Origin: Deefgea piscis
GTDB lineage: Bacteria > Pseudomonadota > Gammaproteobacteria > Burkholderiales > Chitinibacteraceae
Direction of reading: 5' to 3'
Assembly (NCBI RefSeq): GCF_019665785.1
Contig: NZ_CP081149.1
Span: forward strand, 1,922,001-1,986,000
Length of the DNA stretch: 64,000 bases
Made by a program: the position numbers and the translations under genes. Positions 9,210 to 17,699 of the stretch are shown here, piece by piece. The notes below the pieces were generated by a model that saw only the letters and a program-made list of their open reading frames with translations, searched no databases and was not told the origin of the DNA. How positions within the stretch are numbered: the first letter of the stretch is position 1; the number at the start of each line of letters is the position of its first letter.

Positions 9210-9578
9210 ATGTTGTATGGCTTATCAATTATTTTTCTCGCCTTAGTCAGTGGTGAATTATTACGGCAGCTGTTTCAGTTGCCAATTCCTGCGGTGGTGA
9301 TTGGCATGTTGCTGCTGACTGCATGGTGTATTGTGCGGCGCGGTGCCGAGCAACGCGTGGTTTATGCTTCAGAAGGCTTGCTTCGCTACTTGGGTATTTT
9401 GTTTGTTCCGGCTGGGGTGGGGCTGATTGAGTTGGGTGACAAATTAAAATCACAAGGTGTGGCGATGGTGGTTACGATTTTAATTTCTACCGTGATTACT
9501 TTGCTGGTAACGGGTTTGGTATTGCAGTTTTTATTGGCCAGACGCAAAGCTAAATTGACTCAGCAGGCTAGCAAATGA
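9210..9578 (+). CDS. CidA/LrgA family holin-like membrane protein
   Basis: About 122 residues and four predicted hydrophobic helices, beginning MLYGLSIIFLALVSGELL, a typical CidA/LrgA start. The helix-2 motif PAVVIGMLLL is characteristic. The family resembles phage holins and antiholins, is linked to murein hydrolase control in staphylococci, and functions in metabolite export in other bacteria. An in-frame TTG at 9141 would add 23 polar residues not typical of the family, so the ATG at 9210 is chosen, although its ribosome site is weak. The stop overlaps the start of the lrgB gene by 4 bases. Confidence 0.88.
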   Translation: MLYGLSIIFLALVSGELLRQLFQLPIPAVVIGMLLLTAWCIVRRGAEQRVVYASEGLLRYLGILFVPAGVGLIELGDKLKSQGVAMVVTILISTVITLLVTGLVLQFLLARRKAKLTQQASK

Positions 9579-10282
9579 GCGTTATTTCAGCCCTCGCGCA
9601 ATATCCTGCAACATGGATTGCACTCACTGGCGTGACTTATTTATTGGCCGATACGCTGTATCACCGCGCACGTTGTTTTCCTTTACTCAATCCAGTGTTG
9701 GTTTCGGTTTTAGTGCTGATTGTGGTGTTAAAAATTAGCGGCGTGTCGTATGCAACTTATTTTGCCGGTGCCAAGCCGATTCATTTATTGCTCGGTCCGG
9801 CCACCGTGGCGCTCGCGATTCCTTTGTATCTCAATTTAGCGAAAATGAAGCAATACTTTATTCCACTGAGTATTGCTTTATTGGTCGGCTCGACGGTGGG
9901 GATTGTGTCGGTGTTGATTTTGGGGCAGTGGATGGGTTTGACTTGGACCACCATATTATCTTTTGCGCCTAAATCATGTACTACACCCATTGCGATGGCT
10001 TTATCACAAGAGCATGGTGGCTTACCGTCGCTCACCGCCAACGCGGTGATTGTTGCCGGGATTGCAGGTGCGGCGATGGCGCTGCCTTTGTTTCGCTGGT
10101 TGAAAATTGAGCATGAAGTAGCGCAAGGCTTTGCATTGGGTTTGGCTTCGCATGGTGTAGGCACTGCGCGCGCGTTTCAGATTTCCGATACGGCAGGTGC
10201 ATTTGCAGGATTGGCGATGGGCTTTAATGGGGTGGTTACGGCGCTGATTTTGCCGATTTTGCTGACAGCGTGGTACTGGTAA
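9575..10282 (+). CDS. lrgB: LrgB family protein
   Basis: 235 residues, strongly hydrophobic, with about seven membrane segments. The conserved core APKSCTTPIAMALSQEHGG and the segment GLASHGVGTARAF are diagnostic of LrgB/CidB. The start overlaps the lrgA-like stop by ATGA, so the two are co-translated. The pair is commonly found in proteobacteria, where its role is debated (cell lysis control versus pyruvate or glycolate-type transport). Confidence 0.93.
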   Translation: MSVISALAQYPATWIALTGVTYLLADTLYHRARCFPLLNPVLVSVLVLIVVLKISGVSYATYFAGAKPIHLLLGPATVALAIPLYLNLAKMKQYFIPLSIALLVGSTVGIVSVLILGQWMGLTWTTILSFAPKSCTTPIAMALSQEHGGLPSLTANAVIVAGIAGAAMALPLFRWLKIEHEVAQGFALGLASHGVGTARAFQISDTAGAFAGLAMGFNGVVTALILPILLTAWYW

Positions 10283-10361
10283 CGGCGGTGTTGATGATGG
10301 TTGTCGTTGGGGCTCTTTATTTTGGGGCCAGTATCGGCATTGGTCGAGTAAAGGACAAAAA

Positions 10362-11633
10362 ATGAATTGGCAAACTTTTTATCGGCAAACGCTGCGCGAT
10401 ATTGTGCTCTGGTTGCCGCTGGCGGCAGTGATTGGCCTGTGTGCGGGATTGACCTCGGCCTTATTGTTAGTCTCATTAGATTGGGCAACGGCAACGCGGG
10501 TTGCTAATCCAGTGCTGATTCTATTTTTGCCCTTTGCAGGTTTGTTGGTGGGCTGGGTGTATTACGAATGGGGCCGAGATATTGAGTCAGGTAATAATTT
10601 ACTGATCGATGAAATTCATCAGCCTCGCGCGATTACCCAGTTGCGCATGATGCCGTTGATTTTTATTGGTACGGTATTTTCACATTTATTTGGCGCATCC
10701 GTTGGCCGTGAGGGTACGGCAGTGCAAATGTCGGGCGCATTGGCCGACCAAATTGCCTTGATCACCAAGCGCAAGGTCCAAGATCGGCGGGTGATTTTGA
10801 TGGCGGCAATGAGCGCCGGTTTTGCTGGGGTGTTTGGTACGCCGCTGGCAGGCGCGGTGTTTGGGCTTGAAGTGCAAGCCTTGGGCAAAATGCGCAATAA
10901 CGCTTTGTTTCCTTGTCTAATCGCCAGTTTGGTGAGCGATTGGTTGGTGCGATCTTTGGGCGTGCATCACACGCATTATGTGATTCCTAGTATTCCTTCA
11001 GTCACCATTATGGGTTTATTGGCAGTGCTGTTTGCTGGTGCTTTGTTTGGCTTGGCGGGTAAATCATTTGCTGAATTAACGCACTGGGTGGCAAGGCACT
11101 TTAAACGGATCAAGTACCCACCACTGCGTCCCTTTGTTGGCGGCATTTGTGTGGCCAGTTTGGTGCTGATTTTTGGGGCCGAGCGGTATATTGGCTTGGG
11201 TATTCCAAGTATTGTTGAATCGTTTAATCAACCGATCCCATTTTGGGATGCACCGCTTAAATTATTCTTTACCACCTTGTCGCTTGGCGCTGGATTTAAA
11301 GGCGGTGAAGTGACGCCTTTGTTTTATATTGGCGCGACGATGGGCAATGCTTTGGCACCGTTACTGAATATGCCGTTTCCTTTGTTGGCTGGTTTGGGTT
11401 TTGTGGCAGTGTTTGCTGGTGCTGCTAATACGCCATTAACGTGTACATTAATGGCGATTGAGCTGTTTGGCGCGGCGATTGGCCCGTATGCTTTATTGGC
11501 TTGCGTGGTGGCTTTTTTGTTTTCGGGGCACAGCAGTATTTATGTGGCGCAGCGTTGGGGCTCTGGCAAAGGTCGGCCGATGACAGATGACAAATCAGAA
11601 GTTCGCTTGTCTGATTTGACCGAGATAAAGTAA
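10362..11633 (+). CDS. ClC-type voltage-gated chloride channel/antiporter family protein
   Basis: 423 residues, multispanning. ClC signatures are GREGTAVQM (anion-binding region, residues about 115-123) and GGEVTPLFYIG (late selectivity filter helix), with GVFGTPLAGAVFGLE between them. The glutamate in GREGT corresponds to the gating glutamate, suggesting an H+/Cl- or F- antiporter-like mechanism. There is no C-terminal CBS domain. The ATG at 10362 has AAGGA a short distance upstream. It lies 80 bases after lrgB and ends at a bidirectional terminator. Confidence 0.93.
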   Translation: MNWQTFYRQTLRDIVLWLPLAAVIGLCAGLTSALLLVSLDWATATRVANPVLILFLPFAGLLVGWVYYEWGRDIESGNNLLIDEIHQPRAITQLRMMPLIFIGTVFSHLFGASVGREGTAVQMSGALADQIALITKRKVQDRRVILMAAMSAGFAGVFGTPLAGAVFGLEVQALGKMRNNALFPCLIASLVSDWLVRSLGVHHTHYVIPSIPSVTIMGLLAVLFAGALFGLAGKSFAELTHWVARHFKRIKYPPLRPFVGGICVASLVLIFGAERYIGLGIPSIVESFNQPIPFWDAPLKLFFTTLSLGAGFKGGEVTPLFYIGATMGNALAPLLNMPFPLLAGLGFVAVFAGAANTPLTCTLMAIELFGAAIGPYALLACVVAFLFSGHSSIYVAQRWGSGKGRPMTDDKSEVRLSDLTEIK

Positions 11634-11649
11634 GTGGGCGGTGAATAAA

Positions 11650-11679
11650 AAAATGGCCAGCGATTGAGCTGGCCATTTT
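11650..11679. terminator. Bidirectional terminator between the ClC gene and cysG
   Basis: 12-bp stem AAAATGGCCAGC / GCTGGCCATTTT with a 6-base loop, flanked by A-run and T-run. It serves the two convergent genes. Confidence 0.8.
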
Positions 11680-11707
11680 GCTTGCAAAGCAGGTTTTTGT
11701 GCGTGCT

Positions 11708-13081
11708 TTAACACCACTTCAATTTGTCATGCAATTGCACCACATCGCCAATAATCAACAAGGCAGGGGGTTTAATGCCTTCTTGCTCGATTCGCTGGGC
11801 GAGCTCAATCAAGGTAGTGGTGACGACTCTTTGTTGTGCCGTTGTGGCGCGCTCAATGATAGCCACAAGGGTATCTTTATCTCGGCCATGATTAATGAGC
11901 TGTTCAGCAATATACCCAGCTTGTGCGACGCCCATATATACCACAACGGTTTCACTTGGATTGACCAAGCGTGGCCAATCAAGATCCACTTCACCAGCCT
12001 TTCTGTGACCAGTTACAAAAGTGACCGATTGCGCATAATCACGATGCGTGAGCGGAATGCCGGCGTAGCACGATGCGCCAGCGGCCGAGGTAATGCCGGG
12101 CACCACTTCAAACGCAATGCCGTGCTGGGCCAATTCTTCTATCTCTTCGCCGCCACGACCAAAAATAAACGGATCGCCTCCTTTAAGCCGCAAGACTTTC
12201 TTGCCTTCGAGCGCTAAACGAACCAGTAATCGATTGATTTCTTCTTGCGGTAGCGCGTGATTATTGGATTTTTTGCCGACATAAACTCGCTCAGCGTCGC
12301 GGCGTACCATCTCCATGATTTCGGGCGAAACCAAGTTGTCGTACAACACCACGTCAGCTTGCTGCATTAGGCGCAATGCGCGAAACGTCAGCAAATCAGG
12401 ATTTCCCGGGCCACTGCCAACTAAATACACTGCGCCCGTTGGTGCATGCTTGCCCTCATCAATCGCCGATATGAGTTGTGCGCGGGCGTGTTCAATTTGC
12501 CCAGAGAAAACTTGGTCTGGAATTGGGCCAGCTAAAACAGCCTCCCAAAAATCGCGGCGCTGCGCGGGGTCTGGCATTTTTTCTTTGCAATGTTGGCGTA
12601 ATTCGCTACCCAATTGCGCCAGATCACCCCAGCCGTGGGGAATCAACGCTTCAAGTTGAGCGCGTAAATGCCTTGCTAACACCGGTACACCGCCGCCCGT
12701 TGAAATGGCGATAGTGAGTGGCGTTCTATCAATAATTGCCGGGGTGATAAAGCGGCTATGGCTTGGATCATCTACGGCATTGACCAAAATGCCGGCCGCT
12801 TCGCAAGCCGAAAACACCGCTTGATTCACGCTGGCTTGATCGGTGGCGGCGATGACTAGGCGTTGCCCAGTAATTTGCGTGATCGAAAATTGCGCCGGCT
12901 GCCAGCGCACTTCGCCCGATCGAACTAAATCATGCATCTCGTCACAGAGCTCGGGCGACACGACGGTGACATCAGCACCCGCAGAGCGCAATAAACGCAG
13001 TTTGCGAACGGCAATTTCACCGCCGCCCACAATGAGGCAGGCTTGCTGCTTTAAATTTAAAAATAAAGGAAAGTAATCCAT
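11708..13081 (-). CDS. cysG: Sirohaem synthase CysG (trifunctional)
   Basis: 457 residues. The N-terminal NAD-binding dehydrogenase/ferrochelatase module starts with VGGGEIAVRKLRLL (about 18-31), followed by the sirohaem dimerisation region. A C-terminal uroporphyrinogen III methyltransferase begins near residue 215 with VYLVGSGPGNPDLLTFRAL and has GGDPFIFGRGGEE. It converts uroporphyrinogen III via precorrin-2 and sirohydrochlorin to sirohaem for sulfite and nitrite reductases. Precorrin-2 is also the branch point to corrins, but no other corrin ring gene is present here. The length matches fused CysG. Confidence 0.96.
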   Translation of the reverse strand: MDYFPLFLNLKQQACLIVGGGEIAVRKLRLLRSAGADVTVVSPELCDEMHDLVRSGEVRWQPAQFSITQITGQRLVIAATDQASVNQAVFSACEAAGILVNAVDDPSHSRFITPAIIDRTPLTIAISTGGGVPVLARHLRAQLEALIPHGWGDLAQLGSELRQHCKEKMPDPAQRRDFWEAVLAGPIPDQVFSGQIEHARAQLISAIDEGKHAPTGAVYLVGSGPGNPDLLTFRALRLMQQADVVLYDNLVSPEIMEMVRRDAERVYVGKKSNNHALPQEEINRLLVRLALEGKKVLRLKGGDPFIFGRGGEEIEELAQHGIAFEVVPGITSAAGASCYAGIPLTHRDYAQSVTFVTGHRKAGEVDLDWPRLVNPSETVVVYMGVAQAGYIAEQLINHGRDKDTLVAIIERATTAQQRVVTTTLIELAQRIEQEGIKPPALLIIGDVVQLHDKLKWC

Positions 13082-13324
13082 GATCTAGGCCATTTTGTTC
13101 GGGCAGGTCACTATTGTCGCGTTTTTTGGCGATGTTGGCGTAAAAATTTCATAGATCACCTTGGCGTTGATGTTCCGCATGTGTGATTCACTGTTTGTAT
13201 GCGATGCTGCCGCGATAGCTTAGTTGCTACTCTAAGCGGCATTTCGAGCAAAGTAAGATAAAATAAAGTAATAAAGCGGCAAGAGGCATTGCTTAACGGA
13301 TTAATAGCAATAAGGATTTGAATT

Positions 13325-13633
13325 ATGAAAACCATTTATTGGGCCGCACTGAGTTTGGCGTTACTACAAGGGGCTGCGATCGCGGCACCGGTTGAAGCGA
13401 TGTTAAAGTCAAAAAACTGTATGGCTTGCCATTCGGTAGAGAATAAAATCGTGGGTCCTGCGTTTAAAGCAATTGCCGCCAAATATAAAGGCGATAAAAA
13501 TGCGGTAGCTTTGCTGGCCGGCAAAATTCAAAAAGGCAGTGTTGGCGTTTGGGGACCGGTGCCGATGGGGCCAAATATGATTACTGGCGATGAAGCCAAG
13601 CAATTGGCGACGTGGATCTTGGCGCAAAAATAA
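13325..13633 (+). CDS. Small periplasmic class I cytochrome c (c-551/c-552 type)
   Basis: 102 residues with a cleavable signal peptide ending near AIAA (20-21). The haem motif CMACH is at 32-36, and the distal methionine lies in VPMGPNMI. The size, the VGPAF segment and the WVLAQK-like C-terminus (here WILAQK) fit cytochrome c-551/552, a soluble electron carrier. It could feed the cbb3 oxidase of this window, but that link is inferred. The gene is single and ends at its own terminator. Confidence 0.92.
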   Translation: MKTIYWAALSLALLQGAAIAAPVEAMLKSKNCMACHSVENKIVGPAFKAIAAKYKGDKNAVALLAGKIQKGSVGVWGPVPMGPNMITGDEAKQLATWILAQK

Positions 13634-13650
13634 GAATTAACTGTAAAAAG

Positions 13651-13680
13651 CCGTAAAGTGAAAACTTTGCGGTTTTTTTT
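13651..13680 (+). terminator. Intrinsic terminator of the cytochrome c gene
   Basis: 8-bp stem CCGTAAAG/CTTTGCGG (one G-T pair), loop TGAAAA, followed by eight T. Confidence 0.88.
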
Positions 13681-13839
13681 GTATGGGCACTGTCAGAATG
13701 AAGGCGTGATGACGACTAATTGAAAAACACCCTGCGCAGCCATCATTCATTACGCTGTAGTGGTGATCCTTGCCGAGTCGGCTTAGTCCGACGAAACCTT
13801 TATATTCGTATCAGAACGGCTCTTTTTGGAGAACTTGTC

Positions 13840-14754
13840 ATGCTTATTCGTCAACCTAGCGATATTTTGCCGTCAGAGATAACGCCGCAGTCGGTATTTC
13901 TAAACCGTCGCCAGTTTATGTTGGCTGGAGCGAGTTCTTTATTGCTCACGGCAGAGGCAATGGCAGGTCTTAATGCCAAACCGAGTGCTTTGTCGGCAAA
14001 AGAGTCGCCCAATAGTTTGAAGCAAATCACAACTTACAATAATTATTATGAGTTCGGCACGGATAAAGGCGATCCTGCGCTGTATGCGGGGCAATTAAAG
14101 ACCAAACCATGGCAAATTGTGGTGAACGGTGAAGTTGGTCAGTCACGCACCTATAGTATTGATGATTTATTAAAGGTGGCGGCTTTAGAAGAGCGTATCT
14201 ACCGCTTACGCTGTGTAGAAGGGTGGTCCATGGTGATACCTTGGGTGGGTATTCCGTTGGCCAGTGTTTTAAAACAAGTCAACCCCACGTCAAAAGCCAA
14301 GTTTGTTGCTTTTGAAACATTAAATGACCCCAAGCAAATGCCGGGGCAACGTAGTCGCGTTCTTGAATGGCCTTACCGTGAAGGTTTGCGTATTGACGAG
14401 GCGATGCATCCCTTAACCATTTTGGCGGTGGGTTTGTATGGCGAAGTACTGCCCAATCAAAATGGCGCACCGGTGCGCTTGGTGGTGCCGTGGAAATATG
14501 GTTTTAAAAGCATTAAGTCGGTCGTCAGTATTCGCTTGCAAGAGCAGCAGCCAGCAACCAGTTGGAACCAAAGTGCGCCCAATGAATATGGTTTTTATTC
14601 CAATGTGAATCCCGACGTAGCGCATCCACGCTGGAGTCAAGCCAAAGAAAGGCGAATTGGTGAGTTTTTAAAACGCGATACGCTGCCGTTTAATGGCTAT
14701 GGTCCGCAAGTAGCATCGATGTATCAAGGCATGGATTTGCGCAAGTTTTTTTAA
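13840..14754 (+). CDS. msrP: Protein-methionine-sulfoxide reductase catalytic subunit MsrP (YedY)
   Basis: 304 residues. A Tat signal with twin arginines at 23-24 ([15 protein letters not shown]) indicates export of a folded cofactor protein. The molybdopterin ligand cysteine is C125 in YRLRCVEGW. MsrP repairs oxidised methionines in periplasmic proteins using molybdenum-pterin and electrons from MsrQ. The ATG at 13840 has GGAG upstream; a longer reading from 13720 would displace the Tat signal and is rejected. The gene is followed 66 bases later by msrQ, the usual pair. Confidence 0.96.
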   Translation: MLIRQPSDILPSEITPQSVFLNRRQFMLAGASSLLLTAEAMAGLNAKPSALSAKESPNSLKQITTYNNYYEFGTDKGDPALYAGQLKTKPWQIVVNGEVGQSRTYSIDDLLKVAALEERIYRLRCVEGWSMVIPWVGIPLASVLKQVNPTSKAKFVAFETLNDPKQMPGQRSRVLEWPYREGLRIDEAMHPLTILAVGLYGEVLPNQNGAPVRLVVPWKYGFKSIKSVVSIRLQEQQPATSWNQSAPNEYGFYSNVNPDVAHPRWSQAKERRIGEFLKRDTLPFNGYGPQVASMYQGMDLRKFF

Positions 14755-14820
14755 GCCGCGCTAATCGATAATCTGCACCACACGTCATTTGAACAAAACC
14801 TTCTACTGCAAGGTATATTC

Positions 14821-15450
14821 ATGCAACGCATTATGAATGAAGGCTTAAAGCCTATACCTATATTGTTGCGCGATAGGCTCAAAAATTTGTTGCCGCGTCC
14901 AACTAAAGTACTGCTGTTGATTGCGGGTCTGCTGCCTTTGGCGCGCTCGCTAGTACTGAGTTTGGATGCAGTTAATCCCATTGAATTTTTTACCCGCTCG
15001 ACTGGCACATGGGCGCTGGTGGCGCTGCTATTAACCTTAAGCATCACGCCATTACGACAGTTGACGGGCTATTCCCGCTTGATTGATTACCGCCGCATGC
15101 TAGGGTTGTTTGCTTTTTTTTATGCGCTTTTGCATTTCATGACGTATCTGTGGCTGGATCAATTTTTTGATTGGTCGGCGATAGTGCGGGATATTTTAAA
15201 GCGGCCTTTTATTGCCGTTGGTTTTGCGGCTTTTGTATTGTTAATCCCGCTGGCGGTGACATCAACCAAGGGCTGGATGCGGCGTTTAAAGCGCAATTGG
15301 TCGCGTTTGCATCGCTTGGTGTATGTGATTGCGATTTTAGGCGTAGTGCATTATCTCTGGCTGGTGAAGGCCGACCTGAGTACGCCATTGATTTATGCTG
15401 CCGTATTGGCGGTGTTGTTGGGCTGGCGTGTGCTGCATCGAGTTCCTTAG
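14821..15450 (+). CDS. msrQ: Protein-methionine-sulfoxide reductase haem-binding subunit MsrQ (YedZ)
   Basis: 209 residues with about six membrane helices. It contains the YedZ/ferric reductase-like core with RRMLGLFAFFYALLHF and KRPFIAVGF, and conserved histidines on adjacent helices that bind haem. It delivers quinol-derived electrons to MsrP in the periplasm. The N-terminal start could instead be the ATG 12 bases downstream (MNEGLKP); the upstream one is retained. It is followed by the convergent histidine kinase gene. Confidence 0.93.
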   Translation: MQRIMNEGLKPIPILLRDRLKNLLPRPTKVLLLIAGLLPLARSLVLSLDAVNPIEFFTRSTGTWALVALLLTLSITPLRQLTGYSRLIDYRRMLGLFAFFYALLHFMTYLWLDQFFDWSAIVRDILKRPFIAVGFAAFVLLIPLAVTSTKGWMRRLKRNWSRLHRLVYVIAILGVVHYLWLVKADLSTPLIYAAVLAVLLGWRVLHRVP

Positions 15451-15464
15451 TCCGGTTGTTGGAC

Positions 15465-17600
15465 TTAGGCTGATTGTGTCTGGCGTTGGTGGTGCTCGCT
15501 GATGGCGCGGTGGGTGAGTTTGATTTCGGCGTCAAGTTCAGCCAATTGTGCAGTTTGGTATTGGCTAGGGTTTTGCTCGATGTGGGCTAAACATTGGGCG
15601 ATCCGATCTGCACCAATTTGCAGTGCAATGCCTTTACCGCTGTGTGCTAAACGACAGCTCTCTTGTGGGTCTGGCTGATTGGCGAGCTGCTGAATAATTT
15701 CATGAATGCGCTTGAGCCCTTTTTCGCTAATGGTAAAAAACCGCTCCGGACTAAAGCCCAGCCGGGTTTGCGCTTGTGGATTGAAATAAGCCAGCTCACT
15801 ATCGTCTGGCTCGCAACGCTTGTCGGCGTCAATAAAAGCAGTGCTTGAGTGTTGGGTGCTGGTGTGCTGCGTAAGGCAGGCAATGGCGTTGATTAAATCT
15901 TTAGCGGCAAACGGCTTGCCAAGCCAGCCATTGAGGCCGATGCGTTGAATTTCAGTCTCGCTTGGGCGCAGGCCAGCACTAACCATGAGTGCCGGTAAGA
16001 AGTTGCCGCGCTGGCGCAAAATTTCGAGTGTGGCAATGCCATCTAACTCGGGCATATTGCGATCAATCACCAGCATATTAATGTGTGGATTTTGGCTCAA
16101 GAGGCTGAGAGCCTCTTGCCCATGACGCGCCTCGATGACGCTGGCGTTGGCTAAGCATAAAATTTGCCGCATCAGGTCGCGATTTACTTCTTGATCTTCA
16201 ACCAACAAAATACATAAGCCTTGCAGCGAGCATTGTGGCGCGGGGTTTTGGGCGCAATAGGCTTGAATTTCAGCTTGTACAGTACAGGTGAACGTACTGC
16301 CTTGTTGCGACTGGCTGGTAAAGCTTAAATCGCCAGCCATATTGAGCGCATATTCTTTACTGAGTGCTAAACCAAGGCCGGTACCACCTTTAATGCGCCC
16401 GCTGGCGGTTTGCTCAAAAGGCCGAAAAACACTATTGATTTCTTCGGCATCAATACCCATGCCCTGATCTGCGACGATGGCTTGCAAAGTAATGCGCTGG
16501 TCGGTAAGTGCTTTGGCGCTGATATGGCAAGTAATGCAACCTTGATCCGAAAACTTAATCGCATTGCAGAGTAAATTAATCAGTATTTGCCGCCATTTTC
16601 CGGTGTCTAACCATACATTGTCAGGGATAGGATCGGCGCTAATTGTTAGCGTTAGATTTTTGTTGAGTGCCATGGGTTGAAAAGTAGCCTGCAAATCATT
16701 CACTAGCGCTGGCATGTCTAATTGACTGGGGTTGAGTGAAAAATGCCCCGCTTCAATTTTGCTCATATCGAGCACATTACCCAGGAGTGTTTGTAAGTGT
16801 CGGCTGGCTTGAATAATGTGCTGCAAATAGGTTGGATTGCTGCGATCTGCACTGGCTTGAGCTAATTCGGAGTAGCCCAAAATGGTGGTCAGCGGCGTGC
16901 GCATTTCGTGGCTAATAGAGGCTAAAAACAGGCTTTTGGCTTGATTAGCCGCTTGAGCACTTTGTTCTGCGGCTTTGAGTTGGGCCAGCGTCTGTTGGTT
17001 GCGCCATAAAGTGCGCAGCGCAAAATAAGCAAAGCCACTCATTAGCGTCAATAGTAAGGCAATCAAGCTTAGGCGGTAGCGACTAAAACTAGTAAAAATG
17101 TCTTTTTTGGCTTCTAAGCTGGCATTGTATTGTGCATCAATCGAGGAGACGACAATACGTAAGTGCGGGGCGACGCGCTCCATGCTGCTGGCCAAAGCCG
17201 GCAATTGCGCCGCGCTAAGAGCGGGGAGTAATTGTTCAGTTTTGTTGGCCCATTGCACCAGTGGCGTAATGTGTGCATTAAATTTGGGATTGTTAGAGTA
17301 TTCGCTAAATTGGCCACTGTCATAATGGTGGATTAGCGTTGCAAACTCAGCAAACGCAGCTTTGATTGCGATAAAGTTTTCCGGCTTAGGGTTTTTGATG
17401 GCTTCGTCGACGGCGCGTTCGACAAAACTAAATAGGCGATTGCCAGAGCGCGCTTCTTTAATCAGCTTTTGCTGCGCTGGGGAGTTAAATTCGTTGAGTA
17501 ACTTTTGCGCTTTAAATTCATAACTTAAAACTAAAATTGAGACCAAGCTCAATACGCCGATCACAATGCAAAAAGTCGTGCGAAATTTGAAGTGATTCAA
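15465..17600 (-). CDS. Hybrid sensor histidine kinase with receiver and HPt domains
   Basis: 711 residues. TM1 (about 9-29), an all-helical sensor segment (30-175), TM2 (about 176-196), HisKA with phospho-acceptor H231 in SHEMRTP, an HATPase with N346 and DQGMG (379-382) and GTGLGL, a receiver domain (463-575) with D513 in VIDRNMP and K562, and a C-terminal HPt with H653 in LAHSGKG. The architecture supports a full His-Asp-His phosphorelay in one chain, but the output regulator is not adjacent. The input ligand cannot be inferred. The HPt motif departs from the usual AHxLKG in having SGKG. Confidence 0.92.
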   Translation of the reverse strand: MNHFKFRTTFCIVIGVLSLVSILVLSYEFKAQKLLNEFNSPAQQKLIKEARSGNRLFSFVERAVDEAIKNPKPENFIAIKAAFAEFATLIHHYDSGQFSEYSNNPKFNAHITPLVQWANKTEQLLPALSAAQLPALASSMERVAPHLRIVVSSIDAQYNASLEAKKDIFTSFSRYRLSLIALLLTLMSGFAYFALRTLWRNQQTLAQLKAAEQSAQAANQAKSLFLASISHEMRTPLTTILGYSELAQASADRSNPTYLQHIIQASRHLQTLLGNVLDMSKIEAGHFSLNPSQLDMPALVNDLQATFQPMALNKNLTLTISADPIPDNVWLDTGKWRQILINLLCNAIKFSDQGCITCHISAKALTDQRITLQAIVADQGMGIDAEEINSVFRPFEQTASGRIKGGTGLGLALSKEYALNMAGDLSFTSQSQQGSTFTCTVQAEIQAYCAQNPAPQCSLQGLCILLVEDQEVNRDLMRQILCLANASVIEARHGQEALSLLSQNPHINMLVIDRNMPELDGIATLEILRQRGNFLPALMVSAGLRPSETEIQRIGLNGWLGKPFAAKDLINAIACLTQHTSTQHSSTAFIDADKRCEPDDSELAYFNPQAQTRLGFSPERFFTISEKGLKRIHEIIQQLANQPDPQESCRLAHSGKGIALQIGADRIAQCLAHIEQNPSQYQTAQLAELDAEIKLTHRAISEHHQRQTQSA

Positions 17601-17699
17601 GCGAATGCCTTAAGTCAAATAATATATGCGACTAGTATATCTCTTTGGAATTCTTACGTGTCGATTGCGGTAAACCCTAGTTATTCACTGTTGCTTTGT

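Noticed and set aside
13777..13792. GTCGG(CTTAGT)CCGAC inverted repeat before msrP as an operator
   Set aside because: The same motif type recurs at 42646-42661 next to an unrelated gene, so it is more likely a dispersed repeat than a specific regulatory site.
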